Assembly: GCA_030998015.1 (NCBI GenBank)
Contig: JARWMV010000131.1
Span: 1 to 40,518 of the forward strand
Source of the DNA: Ceratorhiza oryzae-sativae
Lineage: Eukaryota > Basidiomycota > Agaricomycetes > Cantharellales > Ceratobasidiaceae
Length of the DNA: 40,518 nt
Direction of reading: 5' to 3'
The notes beneath the pieces are model-generated. The model was not told where the DNA came from, did no database searches, and saw nothing but the letters and a program-made list of their open reading frames with translations. The translations under genes were made by a program, and so were the position numbers. Positions within the stretch are counted from its first letter, which is position 1. Every line of letters begins with the position of its first letter. Below are positions 7,799 to 15,799 of this stretch, one piece after another.

Positions 7799-8076
7799 GC
7801 ATTCATCAATGCTATATAAAATATCTTCATCGTTAATTTAACTACCTTCTTCTTAAGAAATTTGATTTCATTGCACAGGTCCTCAACCAATGACCCTAAT
7901 GCAGGTCCAGCAAGATTTTATAAATCTTGCATGGAAACAAGCCTATACTCCTTAGGCTTGCAACCCCTCCCCTTGTGGTTGGGAGTTACACCTAAGATTT
8001 CAGCCGATAACCGGGGAGTTTATTTTTCCATGTTAGAAAAATTAAATGAATAAAGATTAAGGTCCGCTATTTCCCG

Positions 8077-8412
8077 TGGGAGGGTATTGGTATATCTTCA
8101 TACTTACTGATTAACTTCTGGTTTACCAGAATTCAAGCTAATAAGTCTGCTATATTGGCTTTAACTATGAATAGAGTTGGTGATATGTTCTTAAGTATTG
8201 GGTTCTTTGCTATATTCTGGCTATTTGGAAATATTGATTATGCCACAGTATTCAGTATTGCACCATATATGAATGAAACAGCTATAACAATAATAGGTTT
8301 ATTGTTATTATTTGCTGCTATGGGAAAATCAGCCCAACTAGGTCTTAATACTTGGTTACCTCATTCAATGGAAGGTCCAACACCTGTTTCTGCTTTACTG
8401 CATGCTGCTACC
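8077..8412 (+). CDS. nad5: nad5 exon 3 (residues 140-251)
   Basis: Begins with [11 protein letters not shown] directly after an intron-terminal G. It runs through [36 protein letters not shown] and [14 protein letters not shown]. These are the most conserved proton-channel helices of ND5, with the Lys of GKSAQ and the His of ALLHAAT present. The 3' border is ambiguous by up to four bases because TACC occurs on both sides of the intron (8409-8412 and 13725-13728). Either choice keeps the frame. All Trp codons are TGG. Confidence 0.95.
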
Positions 8413-8439
8413 GAAAATTAAATTACAATATTTGTTTAC

Positions 8440-8564
8440 TACCCATGCCAAGACTTGCGCCACCCAAATTCGTCCTCTGACTCGAGCAAAGACGCAGTTG
8501 CCCATCCCTTTCACAGGTGGGAAGGGTGGATACCCTCCCACCTGTTATTGGGTCCAGGCAGGGA
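8440..8564 (+). repeat. Enlarged E-type hairpin near the start of intron 3
   Basis: E arms (ACCCATGCCAAGAC and CAGGCAGGG) are separated by a further hairpin CACAGGTGGGAAGG...CCCTCCCACCTG, an apparent nested insertion. Confidence 0.75.
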
Positions 8565-8931
8565 TTATTTATAAATTAAGAATCTTTTAAAACTAGAGTC
8601 TGCGTACACTAACCCAATTTGCGACTCATATACACTTGAGTGCAGGAGGTTGTTTATCTCCATCTATTATTAACCGTTTTTTTTCTTAGCCCGTACACTC
8701 TGGCAGGGTTCGGAATACTTGATACTATGCATTTGAAATTATATTTTTAGGATTAATACGGACCTTCAATGGTCACAAAATGTGTCTCAGCTTTCTTACG
8801 TAGGCTATTGGCACAAGGGAAAAAAATAATTGCTATTTTTTTTAAGAAGAGGTTAAAGAAACAAACTTTCGCCTTTAACCCCTTCTAGGATTATTATTTG
8901 AGGGGCGTTCCGGAACCCTGTCGCAGCATGT
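8565..8931 (+). other. Intron 3 stretch without recognised gene
   Basis: AT-rich with poly-T and poly-A tracts and an inverted pair GGTTAAAGAAAC.../...TTTAACCCC near 8850-8885. It probably contains the 5' part of the intron 3 ribozyme. I see no coding sense. Confidence 0.4.
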
Positions 8932-9103
8932 CCGCGCGCGTTAGTTGCTGGTGGGACTTGTCCCACCAACCAACGTGAGCAATCGCAACCGTTTGCGATT
9001 GCTAGTGCGCGGCATAATATCGATATTTAGCCGCCGGCTGAAAATGACGAACGGTCGTCATTTTCTACGAGGGAATCTTTAGGATTCCCTCTAACGCCGG
9101 CGG
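8932..9103 (+). mobile_element. Element A, copy 8
   Basis: Flanked by perfect extra arms GTCGCAGCATGT and ACATGCTGCGAC, so the whole unit is a longer stem. It lies in non-coding intron 3 sequence. Confidence 0.92.
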
Positions 9104-9160
9104 ACATGCTGCGACACGGAACCAAAATTCCCATAAAAGAAGCAGATTTTTGGATTTAAT

Positions 9161-9414
9161 CATACCCCCGCTTAGGGTCAACCAGCATTGTATTTATATA
9201 TAAATACATGCTGTTGACCCGTGGGTATGGTTATCGAGGCCGCGTTCGCGGCGAGGTATTGCGAGGTACCCTGGAACTTTCAGTTCCAGGGTACCTCGGA
9301 ATCAGACGCCGCGCGCACGCCAGGGCCGCCTTGGCTTGATTATTGACCTTAAGGTCAATATGAGCCAAGCTTGCTTGGCTTAAGCCAAGGCGTTCGCAGG
9401 CGTGCACGGGTCAT
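9161..9414 (+). mobile_element. Element B, copy 4
   Basis: Full-length, TCATA on both sides, in non-coding intron 3 sequence. Confidence 0.9.
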
Positions 9415-10071
9415 AATTCCTAAATTTAGCGAAAAATAAATTGCTATTAACCCCGTGTATAGAAATGTTGTTGACATTTCTTAACCCAAAATCGCTTCGC
9501 CTGAGATCTCTGGCCAGGACGATTTATTCTGGTACTTTACCCTGCCGAAATCCTAGGTATACTTTCAGTATAGCCTAGGATTTTAGCCGACGGGAAATTG
9601 ACGTCTGCAAAAAAGTCAGTTGGTCTGACCAGATCAACTTCCGTCAATTATCCCACCGTATGCCCCCTGATATTGTGAAATTTGGACTGATGCTGGTCTA
9701 AGGTCCAGCAAGATTTTATAAATCTTGCATGGAGACAGACCAGCACAAGGTATTGCGAGGTAGCCTGGACCCCAGAGGTTCCAGGCTACCTCGGAATCAG
9801 AGTCCAAAATCCGACGGGTCGATCAATGATAAGACTGTGAAAGTTGGCTCAGCGCGGGCAGTAAAGCCCGTACTAAGTACGGCGATCTTAGTGCCAGGAA
9901 TCCCATCTTCAAACTCGTTAGCGCGATCGAAGATTGCGCTCGGGCTTATCAAGGCCACAGAGTTTGCTGACGTACAACCAAATCTTATTTATTTTTGCTT
10001 TTTCTTTACTTGCCAAAAATAAATAACTTCAATATTGTGTTACCGTATCTTATCCTATTATTAATTAACAA
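9415..10071 (+). other. Intron 3 stretch with several unique hairpins
   Basis: Holds AATCCTAGGTATACTTTCAG with its complement (about 9549-9588), CAGCAAGATTTTATAAATCT (9709-9737; the same hairpin occurs near 7907-7932), a GAGGTAGCCTGG hairpin (9758-9794) and GCGCGGGCAGTAAAGCCCG. No gene recognised. The open frame reading METDQHKV crosses these hairpins and is not convincing. Confidence 0.4.
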
Positions 10072-10644
10072 ATGCTAAAAATTTATTTATTTCTGTTATT
10101 GTTTCTAATGGCGCCTTTGTCGTCATTAGTTTTACAATCTCCCTTAGATGGGATTTTTCTTTGTTCTTTGGTGCCTGTAAAACCCCACGATAAAAGTGAA
10201 GGGTTTATCCCTTGGAGAATTACATCTGCTGGTGTAAATGCTCAAAACGCTTTAATACAGTTTTTTTCTTGGCTTCCTGAAGACAGCCTAGTTAAATTAT
10301 TTATTAACAATCATTGTTTACACTTGTTAAAAATGGGATTTTTAGCTAAAGAACACACTGGAGTATGTTCTTCATTAACTTCTTTAGATTCAATGTTGTC
10401 TAACAGTAATTTAAAAGATTGTGCTAAATTAAGAACTCCTGAAATTGCTTTTGATGATCTAGATAGTAGTTATATTTATTTCTTTATTAATAAAGATAGT
10501 CTAAGACGCTATGTTGGATCAACTATTAATCCTGTAAGTAGACTTCATAATTACATACATTCTTGGACTTACGGTAGACAAGGTTTATTAAACGAAATGC
10601 GAACAACTGGTGGAGGCTTTGATAATTATTATTTCTTACCTGCA

Positions 10645-10835
10645 CTCGAGAATGCATGTAGATTTGGCGTCCCATCAATGGGACACCAAATCATGCACTC
10701 TCGGCCGCGCCGGCCGCGCTGGGGACGCCCGAAATGCGCTTTATACCTCCAAAACCACCCCCAAACAATGCAGCGTAGCTGCACATGTTTGGAGGTGTTT
10801 TTGGAAACCATTCGGGCGGTCCCAACGCGACGGTA
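10645..10835 (+). mobile_element. Element D, copy 1 (with nested C hairpin)
   Basis: From CTCGAGAATGCATG to GCGACGGTA. It has a long stem GATTTGG-GTCCCAT/ATGGGAC-CCAAATC and a second stem GGGACGCCCGAA/TTCGGGCGGTCCC. A 73-base C-type hairpin (about 10730-10802) sits in that second loop. Removing all 191 bases joins FLPA to FKTPNYLNLF in the GIY-YIG HEG. Confidence 0.9.
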
Positions 10836-11047
10836 TTTAAAACACCAAATTACCTAAATTTATTTATTGAGTTAAACCCGCAAATAAAATTAGACGCCAA
10901 ATCTATGTTCATATTGAACTGCTTTTCAGAGTTTCATGTTAGATTGTTAGAACAGAGTATAATTTCACATCTAAATCCTGAAATTAATGATCCTAAAGTT
11001 TCAGTAAGTTTTACTTTTGCAGCTATTGACATTGAAGAATACAATCC

Positions 11048-11219
11048 CCGCCGGCGTTAGAGGGAATCTGAAAGATTCCCTCGTAGAAAATGACGACCGT
11101 TCGTCATTTTCAGCCGGCGGCTAAATATCGATATTATGCCGCGCACTAGCAATCGCAAACGGTTGCGATTGCTCACGTTGGTTGGTGGGACAAGTCCCAC
11201 CAGCAACTAACGCGCGCGG
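11048..11219 (-). mobile_element. Element A, copy 9
   Basis: In the GIY-YIG HEG between EEYN and WNNSHPISVFD. The best frame needs two flanking C removed too (174 bases). The apical hairpin reads GGAATCTGAAAGATTCC, a compensated variant. Confidence 0.92.
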
Positions 11220-11277
11220 TGGAACAATTCTCACCCAATCTCTGTTTTTGATATAGCAGGAAATTTATTTAATACTT

Positions 11278-11531
11278 ATGACCCGTGCACGCCTGCGAAC
11301 GCCTTGGCTTAAGCCAAGCAAGCTTGGCTCATATTGACCTTAAGGTCAATAATCAAGCCAAGGCGGCCCTGGCGTGCGCGCGGCGTCTGATTCCGAGGTA
11401 CCCTGGAACTTAAAGTTCCAGGGTACCTCGCAATACCTCGCCGCGAACGCGGCCTCGATAACCATACCCACGGGTCAACAGCATGTATTTATATATAAAT
11501 ACAATGCTGGTTGACCCTAAGCGGGGGTATG
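11278..11531 (-). mobile_element. Element B, copy 5
   Basis: Inverse orientation, TATGA on both sides. Removing it with one TATGA copy (11280-11530) joins NTY to DSINKAK in the GIY-YIG HEG. Confidence 0.92.
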
Positions 11532-11653
11532 ATTCTATTAATAAAGCTAAATCAGCGTTAGGTTTAACAGAATATGACATCAGATGGAATAGAAATAGAG
11601 TAAATCACTTTGTTTTATGTCCGAAACCTAATTTGCATCTTCGAATTGTAGAT

Positions 11654-11825
11654 CCGCCGGCGTTAGAGGGAATCTGAAAGATTCCCTCGTAGAAAATGAC
11701 GACCGTTCGTCATTTTCAGCCGGCGGCTAAATATCGATATTATTCCGCGCACTAGCAATCGCAAACGGTTGCGATTGCTTACGTTGGTTGGTGGGACAAG
11801 TCCCACCAGCAACTAACGCGCGCGG
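11654..11825 (-). mobile_element. Element A, copy 10
   Basis: In the GIY-YIG HEG. It shares the CTGAAAG loop variant of copy 9 and has two private changes (ATTCCGCGCAC and GCTTACG). Confidence 0.92.
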
Positions 11826-12030
11826 ACAATCAATTTCATCTTCAGCACCCTTATCTTCTTTTGAGAAATTATTACCTGTTATCGGAATAAACTTAGAAGA
11901 AATTCCTAAAGGTGTTATCCATGCATATTTAGACGATAAAGAAACACTTTATGGGGAATTTCACTCTGCTTCTGAGTTTGCAACAACTAATAACTTAAAC
12001 CCTTGGCAAGCCTACCGTTATATTAATTAC

Positions 12031-12072
12031 CCCTGCCAGGACGTGCACTTTAGTGCAGTTCCCTAGGCAGGG
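12031..12072 (+). mobile_element. Element E in GIY-YIG HEG (first)
   Basis: CCCTGCCAGGACGTGCAC...CTAGGCAGGG. Removing 42 bases gives RYINYKEKQIPIAGGILTVY. Confidence 0.88.
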
Positions 12073-12126
12073 AAAGAAAAACAAATACCTATTGCAGGGG
12101 GAATCCTGACGGTATATCTTTGTTGT

Positions 12127-12185
12127 ACCCTGTAGACCCCCAACAATTGATTGCAGCGTGTACTTGTACACGCTGACGACAGGGT
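12127..12185 (+). mobile_element. Small hairpin insert in GIY-YIG HEG
   Basis: Arms ACCCTGTAG and CGACAGGGT enclose CAGCGTGTACTTGTACACGC. Removing 59 bases joins VYLCC to NPSYRET, which matches the family. Confidence 0.85.
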
Positions 12186-12332
12186 AACCCTTCATATCGG
12201 GAAACATTACTAGAAATTCAGGATAAAAAAAACTGGCCAGTTGTTTCAATAGATACTTTAGACAACAATTTAGTTCGTTTCCATAATAATCCAAATGCAG
12301 CTCGAGCAGAGCTATCTGATTTATTAGGCATT

Positions 12333-12380
12333 ACCCCTGCCTGGGCAACTGCGCTTTAGCGCACGTCTTGGCAGGGGTAG
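12333..12380 (-). mobile_element. Element E in GIY-YIG HEG (second, inverted)
   Basis: ACCCCTGCCTGGGCAACTGC...GGCAGGGGTAG. Removing 48 bases joins DLLGI to DLKPSRGFTQ. Confidence 0.87.
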
Positions 12381-12485
12381 GATTTAAAACCTTCACGGGG
12401 ATTTACCCAGACTTATATTACAGGCCCTGTTCGAGACGGTAAAATCACTGCACCTTCTAAGTTCAAAAAACGGTTTAAACTATCA

Positions 12486-12603
12486 CTCGAGAATGCATGT
12501 AGATTTGGCGTCCCATCAATGGGACACCAAATCATGCACTCTCGGCCGCGCCGGCCGCGTTGGGGACGCCCGAAACCATTCGGGCGGTCCCAACGCGACG
12601 GTA
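12486..12603 (+). mobile_element. Element D, copy 2 (empty form)
   Basis: 118 bases, without the nested C hairpin: GACGCCCGAAACCATTCGGG is continuous. Removing it joins KKRFKLS to WLKDYIKKDS. Confidence 0.92.
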
Positions 12604-12670
12604 TGGTTGAAAGACTATATTAAAAAAGATTCTTAATTTCCCTGTAGACCCCCAATAATTGCAATGTCGC

Positions 12671-12760
12671 CATTGACCCCCCAAACTGATGCAGCTATGC
12701 TGCATTGTTTGGGGGGGTAATGGCCCTCCCAATACGTTGGCCTTACAGGCTTGGTAACGC
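12671..12760 (+). repeat. C element, 3' end replaced by element A
   Basis: Same as the copy at 2867 up to TTGGTAACGC, then the flank of A copy 11 (AGTAGCATGT) takes over and the closing arm is lost. Confidence 0.82.
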
Positions 12761-12770
12761 AGTAGCATGT

Positions 12771-12992
12771 CCGCCGGCGTTAGAGGGAATCCTCAGATGA
12801 GGTAGCCTTGACCATGAGTCTCATGGTCCAGGCTACCTCCCATAAAGATTCCCTCGTAGAAAATGACGACCGTTCGTCATTTTCAGCCGGCGGCTAAATA
12901 TCGATATTATGCCGCGCACTAGCAATCGCAAACGGTTGCGATTGCTCACGTTGGTTGGTGGGACAAGTCCCACCAGCAACTAACGCGCGCGG
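12771..12992 (-). mobile_element. Element A, copy 11, with nested hairpin
   Basis: Flanked by AGCATGT and ACATGCTGCGACA. It replaces the 3' end of a C element (12671-12760), which stops at TAACGC where intact copies continue. Confidence 0.92.
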
Positions 12993-13149
12993 ACATGCTG
13001 CGACAGGGAACCCTCCGCGCTTAGATCATTAGAGGCGCGGCCCATGCGCGGAGAGCTCCTCCCAAATCACGATAAGAGGACAAGTCAAAAATCCGTCGGG
13101 TCGTAGGGGAAAGTAAACAAATATTATAAAAAATACATGCCACAAATTT
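12993..13149 (+). other. Intron 3 stretch between element A and the ribozyme core
   Basis: A G-type hairpin variant (CCCTCCGCGCTTAGATCA..., 13012-13056), then AT-rich DNA. AAATCCGTCGGGTCG at 13090 echoes AAATCCGACGGGTCG at 9808. Confidence 0.4.
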
Positions 13150-13728
13150 TAGGGTAACAGCCTTAACCGGTAACGGTTATGAAAAATTACTCTGTATGCT
13201 AGGATAACCTTAATATTTGAATACCCGCTAAGTCTTTGAACGACTATGGGTCATAATTTCAATATATAATATAGGTCAATTAGCAGGAACCGACCAATAA
13301 TTAAGTTCCCCAGAGACTACACGAGTATACCCATAATAACCGTAATCTACAATTCGTAATAAAATGAATAAAAATTGTTATATGGGTAAAGACATAGTCC
13401 CATTTATGCCTCGACCCCAAGTCGGAGTTGAACAATTCCTTGGCTTGCAGGGTCGGCGCCCGAGTCTGAAGTCGTGTTGTAAACGATTACAGACGAGGGT
13501 AAAATCATACCCCCGCTTAGGGTCAACCAGCATTGTATTTATATATAAATACATGCTGTTGACCCGTGGGTATGGTTATCGACCGCGTTCGCGGCGAGGT
13601 ATTGCGAGGTACCCTGGAACTTTAAGTTCCAGGGTACCTCGGAATCAGACGCCGCGCGCACGCCAGGGCCGCCTTGGCTTAAGCCAAGGCGTTCGCAGGC
13701 GTGCACGGGTCATATAAACATTTGTACC
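13150..13728 (+). ncRNA. Group I intron 3 core, 3' part (nad5)
   Basis: R-like TAGCAGGAAC (13281-13290), CCCAGAGACTACACG (13308-13322) and the S element AAAGACATAGTCC (13388-13400) are seen. P/Q is probably around 13191-13212 (GTATGCTAGGATAACC). The core lies near the 3' end of this 5.3-kb intron (8413-13728), after its GIY-YIG HEG. A family B element (13506-13713) fills most of the distance from S to the splice site. Confidence 0.72.
13506..13713 (+). mobile_element. Element B, copy 6
   Basis: Shorter copy without the TTGATTATTGACC arm, TCATA on both sides. It lacks GG after 13582, which the mirror copy has. It ends 15 bases before nad5 exon 4. Confidence 0.9.
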
Positions 13729-13929
13729 CTAGTTACAGCTGGATGTTACTTACTTCTTAGATCATCCCCATTATTAGAATATAGTTCTACTGCACTATTA
13801 GTAATCTTATGGGTAGGAGCCATAACAGCTTTCTTTGCTGCTTCTACTGGTCTATTGCAAAATGATTTAAAACGAATAATTGCGTTTAGTACTATTTCTC
13901 AAATGGGATATATTTTCTTAGCTGTTGGT
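13729..13929 (+). CDS. nad5: nad5 exon 4 (residues 252-318)
   Basis: Reads LVTAGCYLLLRSSP, EYSSTALLVILWVGAIT, STGLLQNDLKRIIAFST and SQMGYIFLAVG. The GLLQNDLKR and SQMGY forms point to an early-diverging fungus and away from Ascomycota or Basidiomycota. The exon ends GTTGGT, and the reading frame then enters intron sequence with a stop. It directly follows a family B element whose end lies only about 15 bases upstream. Confidence 0.95.
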
Positions 13930-14230
13930 TTGAAAATAGGCCCACATTAAATGCTATCAAATGCTTGAACCACCTTCCCTCCGCGCTCTTTGATCGCCCG
14001 CAGGGCGGCCTAAGCGCGGAGGGCTCCAATAATCGATGATTTGCGAAGGCAAATCTACACCCTGCCTAGAGAACTGCGCTTTAGCGCACGTCTTGGCAGG
14101 GGTATCGATTAGCGGGGTAAGGTAAATAAGCAGGCTTAAATACGCCTCAGAGACTAGAAATAGCAATAGACAAGTGTCTATGAGATATAGTCCGAGCAAT
14201 TGTGAGAACAATTGAAATTTCCGCATATTC
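13930..14230 (+). ncRNA. Group I intron 4 core, interrupted by a hairpin composite (nad5)
   Basis: Directly after exon 4, AATGCTATCAAATGCTTGAA (P/Q side) is separated from TAAATAAGCAGGCTTAAA (R, 14123-14140), CCTCAGAGACTAGAAA and the S element GAGATATAGTCCGAG (14182-14196). A 142-base composite of hairpins at 13977-14118 separates them. The insertion sits in what should be a peripheral loop, so folding may survive. The intron runs to 17890. Confidence 0.75.
13977..14118 (-). mobile_element. F+J+E hairpin composite inside the intron 4 ribozyme core
   Basis: The inverse of the composite at 3410-3550, here between the P/Q and R parts of a group I core. The same unit therefore has at least two insertion sites, one in coding and one in catalytic-RNA sequence. 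Confidence 0.85.
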
Positions 14231-14343
14231 AATACTACCATAAAGGCGGTTACAGGGTATGCGGGTAACTTTCATCCCTGCATGGTCGCATGCCATACCG
14301 AGATTACATATAACATTAAGCATCGTCCTGAACGGAAAAGATT

Positions 14344-14421
14344 ATGACCCGTGCACGCCTGCGAACTGGCGTGCGCGCGGCGTCTGATTCCGAGGCAATA
14401 CCTCGCCGCGAACGCGGCCTC
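14344..14421 (-). mobile_element. Element B, copy 7 (compact form)
   Basis: Only 78 bases: it lacks the head, the GGTACCCTGG hairpin and the CCTTGG hairpin. The flanking B sequence joins cleanly at those places, which suggests these hairpins are later insertions in the larger forms. Confidence 0.85.
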
Positions 14422-14842
14422 TTTTTTAGTTCATCCACCTTGTAATGAACTAAAAAGTAAGGCCAGGGCTTGTGCCAGGGTCTGTAAAAGAGAATCTAGT
14501 TGTGGTGAGCCCTGGGGTTAGAACGTACTCAGACCAAGGCTCTGCCAGTTAAGTTGGCACCCAGACCAACTGAAGTTTAACTACCCCACAGAATCGTCGC
14601 TTTGCGCTTAGATCATGACAGCACTGGCCAAATCGGACTCTTCGACAGGGTTAGGGTAGGAGTTCTCTAGAGAATGAAGAATGACTAAGCGGAGTCTTTT
14701 GACACCGTCGACGGTGACCCCCAATAATTGCAATGTCGCCATTGACCCCGGGTAAGATTTGCGAAGGCAAATCTACATCGATTCTCGAGGGTAATAAATC
14801 CTAGTTGTTTTCCCGACTCACGAGTCGGAACATGTCCGCCTC
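14422..14842 (+). other. Intron 4 structured stretch without recognised gene
   Basis: More GC-balanced than its neighbours. It contains TTTTTTAGTTCATCC/AATGAACTAAAAAG, GGCCAGGGCTTGTGCCAGGG, CTCAGACCAAGGCTCTG and AGTTCTCTAGAGAATG. It may be an RNA domain of a second intron, or degenerate. No ORF of note. Confidence 0.35.
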
Positions 14843-15064
14843 CCGCCGGCGTTAGAGGGAATCCTCAGATGAGGTAGCCTTGACCATGAGTCTCATGGTC
14901 CAGGCTACCTCCCATAAAGATTCCCTCGTAGAAAATGACGACCGTTCGTCATTTTCAGCCGGCGGCTAAATATCGATATTATGCCGCGCACTAGCAATCG
15001 CAAACGGTTGCGATTGCTCACGTTGGTTGGTGGGACAAGTCCCACCAGCAACTAACGCGCGCGG
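14843..15064 (-). mobile_element. Element A, copy 12, with nested hairpin
   Basis: Flanked by GAACATGTCCGCCTC and ACATGCAGCGACAGG, a degenerate form of the extra arms seen at copies 8 and 11. Confidence 0.92.
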
Positions 15065-15117
15065 ACATGCAGCGACAGGTATTTAGCATTAGAGACTATC
15101 ACTATACTTTAATTTAG

Positions 15118-15330
15118 TTGACCCGTGCACGCCTGCGAACGCCCTGGCTTAAGCCAAGGCGGCCCTGGCGTGCGCGCGGCGTCTGATTCCGAGGTACCCT
15201 GGAACTTAAAGTTCCAGGGTACCTCGCAATACCTCGCCGCGAACGCGGCCTCGATAACCAAACCCCTCGGGTCAACAGCATGTATTTATATATAAATACA
15301 ATGCTGGTTGACCCTAAGCGGGGGTTTGAT
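15118..15330 (-). mobile_element. Element B, copy 8
   Basis: Flanked by TTGA and TTTGA instead of TATGA, with compensating ACCCCTCGGG in place of ACCCACGGG. Lies just before the first intron 4 HEG remnant. Confidence 0.88.
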
Positions 15331-15797
15331 TTGCTAACACCTTTAAGCTTAGCCTATTTCGCTATGGATGATGGCTTTTTTAATAAAGGAGCTTTTTATT
15401 TTTGTACTGATAATTTCTCACTTGAAGATAGTAAATATTTATCCTCTATACTTAATACTAAGTTTGATTTAAATACTGCTTTACACAAAAATGGCATTAA
15501 AGACCAATATAGAGTATAAATGCCCAAATCTAAATTTAATGAGCTAGTTACATTGATTGGTCCGCATATTCATTCATCCACTCGAGAATGCATGTAGATT
15601 TGGCGTCCCATCAATGGGACACCAAATCATGCACTCTCGGCCGCGCCGGCCGCGCTGGGGACGCCCGAAATGCGCTTTATACCTCCAAAACCACCCCCAA
15701 ACAATGCAGCGTAGCTGCACATGTTTGGAGGTGTTTTTGGAAACCATTCGGGCGGTCCCAACGCGACGGTATGCAATATAAAATAAACCCCCTCTAG
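15328..15797 (+). pseudogene. C-terminal half of a LAGLIDADG_2 HEG (intron 4, first)
   Basis: Reads DLLTPLSLAYFAMDDGFFNK (motif 2 with catalytic DD), CTDNFSLEDSKYLSSIL and KDQYRV. Then comes an in-frame TAA (about 15517-15519) where the family usually has Tyr, and then MPKSKFNELVTLIGPHIHSS. Element D (15581-15771) interrupts it. Exact removal of D gives HSSMQYKINPL and a stop. The N-terminal half is not present upstream, where B (15118-15330) and A elements lie. Both arms carry the same stop, so it is unlikely to be a read error. Confidence 0.78.
15581..15771 (+). mobile_element. Element D, copy 3 (with nested C hairpin)
   Basis: 191 bases, matching copy 1. Exact removal gives HSSMQYKINPL in the first intron 4 HEG remnant. 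Confidence 0.92.
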
Positions 15798-15799
15798 CT

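Larger units (their letters stand above)
6396..7841 (+). pseudogene. Intron 2 HEG, mosaic of LAGLIDADG_2 and GIY-YIG parts
   Basis: Opens FLENYNGETLQESF. A one-base shift in a run of six A (about 6469-6474), identical in both arms, is needed to reach GSEYGKPRQTTPLKLEVD. After a degenerate B-like insert comes ILIGTLLGDSRVER and SRVRFEQSFPNHASS (LAGLIDADG_2 first half). After a composite at 6801-6900 the sequence becomes VLKKACSSLGFKHSEES, RAHLSKLNFEKG and TRQAAEALNCHHTTIK. These are the NUMOD3/NUMOD1 DNA-binding modules of a GIY-YIG HEG. After B (7179-7433) it returns to LAGLIDADG_2: YTLEEVKLLQKSLLG, PILRAIVTP, and past an A element SSMLYKISSSLI, stop 7841. The second LAGLIDADG motif is missing, so it is not a functional nuclease as it stands. 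Confidence 0.77.
10072..12636 (+). pseudogene. Intron 3 GIY-YIG homing endonuclease cut by eight elements
   Basis: ATG at 10072 gives a hydrophobic N-terminus, then SYIYFFINKDSLRRYVGSTI (GIY-YIG core with R and G-S-T), and FHVRLLEQSIISHLNPEIND (catalytic Glu helix). NUMOD1-like repeats follow (SVFDIAGNLFNTYDSINKA; GVIHAYLDDKETLYGEFH; NWPVVSIDTLDNNLVRF), and the C-terminus is WLKDYIKKDS, stop 12636. Inserts: D 10645-10835, A 11048-11219, B about 11280-11530, A 11654-11825, E 12031-12072, a hairpin 12127-12185, E 12333-12380, D 12486-12603. Removing them leaves about 1.49 kb (about 495 codons), with the frame restored exactly at least at both D, B, both E and the hairpin (for example LCCNPSYRE). 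I see no stop or frameshift inside the coding pieces, so insertion is recent or tolerated. Confidence 0.85.

Noticed and set aside
9729..10022. Frame METDQHKVLRGSLDPRG as a gene
   Set aside because: It crosses several unique hairpins, has no family resemblance and ends in low-complexity Phe-rich sequence.
10610..10840. Frames reading MHVDLASHQWDTKSC and the reverse-strand MVSKNTSKHVQ
   Set aside because: Both are translations of element D and its nested hairpin. The real gene here is the GIY-YIG HEG on the + strand.
12532..12768. Minus-strand frame MLLRYQACKANVLGG
   Set aside because: Covers elements D, C and A; antisense to the GIY-YIG HEG C-terminus.
13364..13717. Frame MNKNCYMGKDIVPFM
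   Set aside because: It spans the S element of the intron 3 ribozyme and a family B element. It differs between arms because of the two-base indel. Intronic RNA, not protein.
13957..14241. Minus-strand frame MVVLNMRKFQLFSQL
   Set aside because: Antisense to the intron 4 group I core; hydrophobic only because the DNA is AT-rich.
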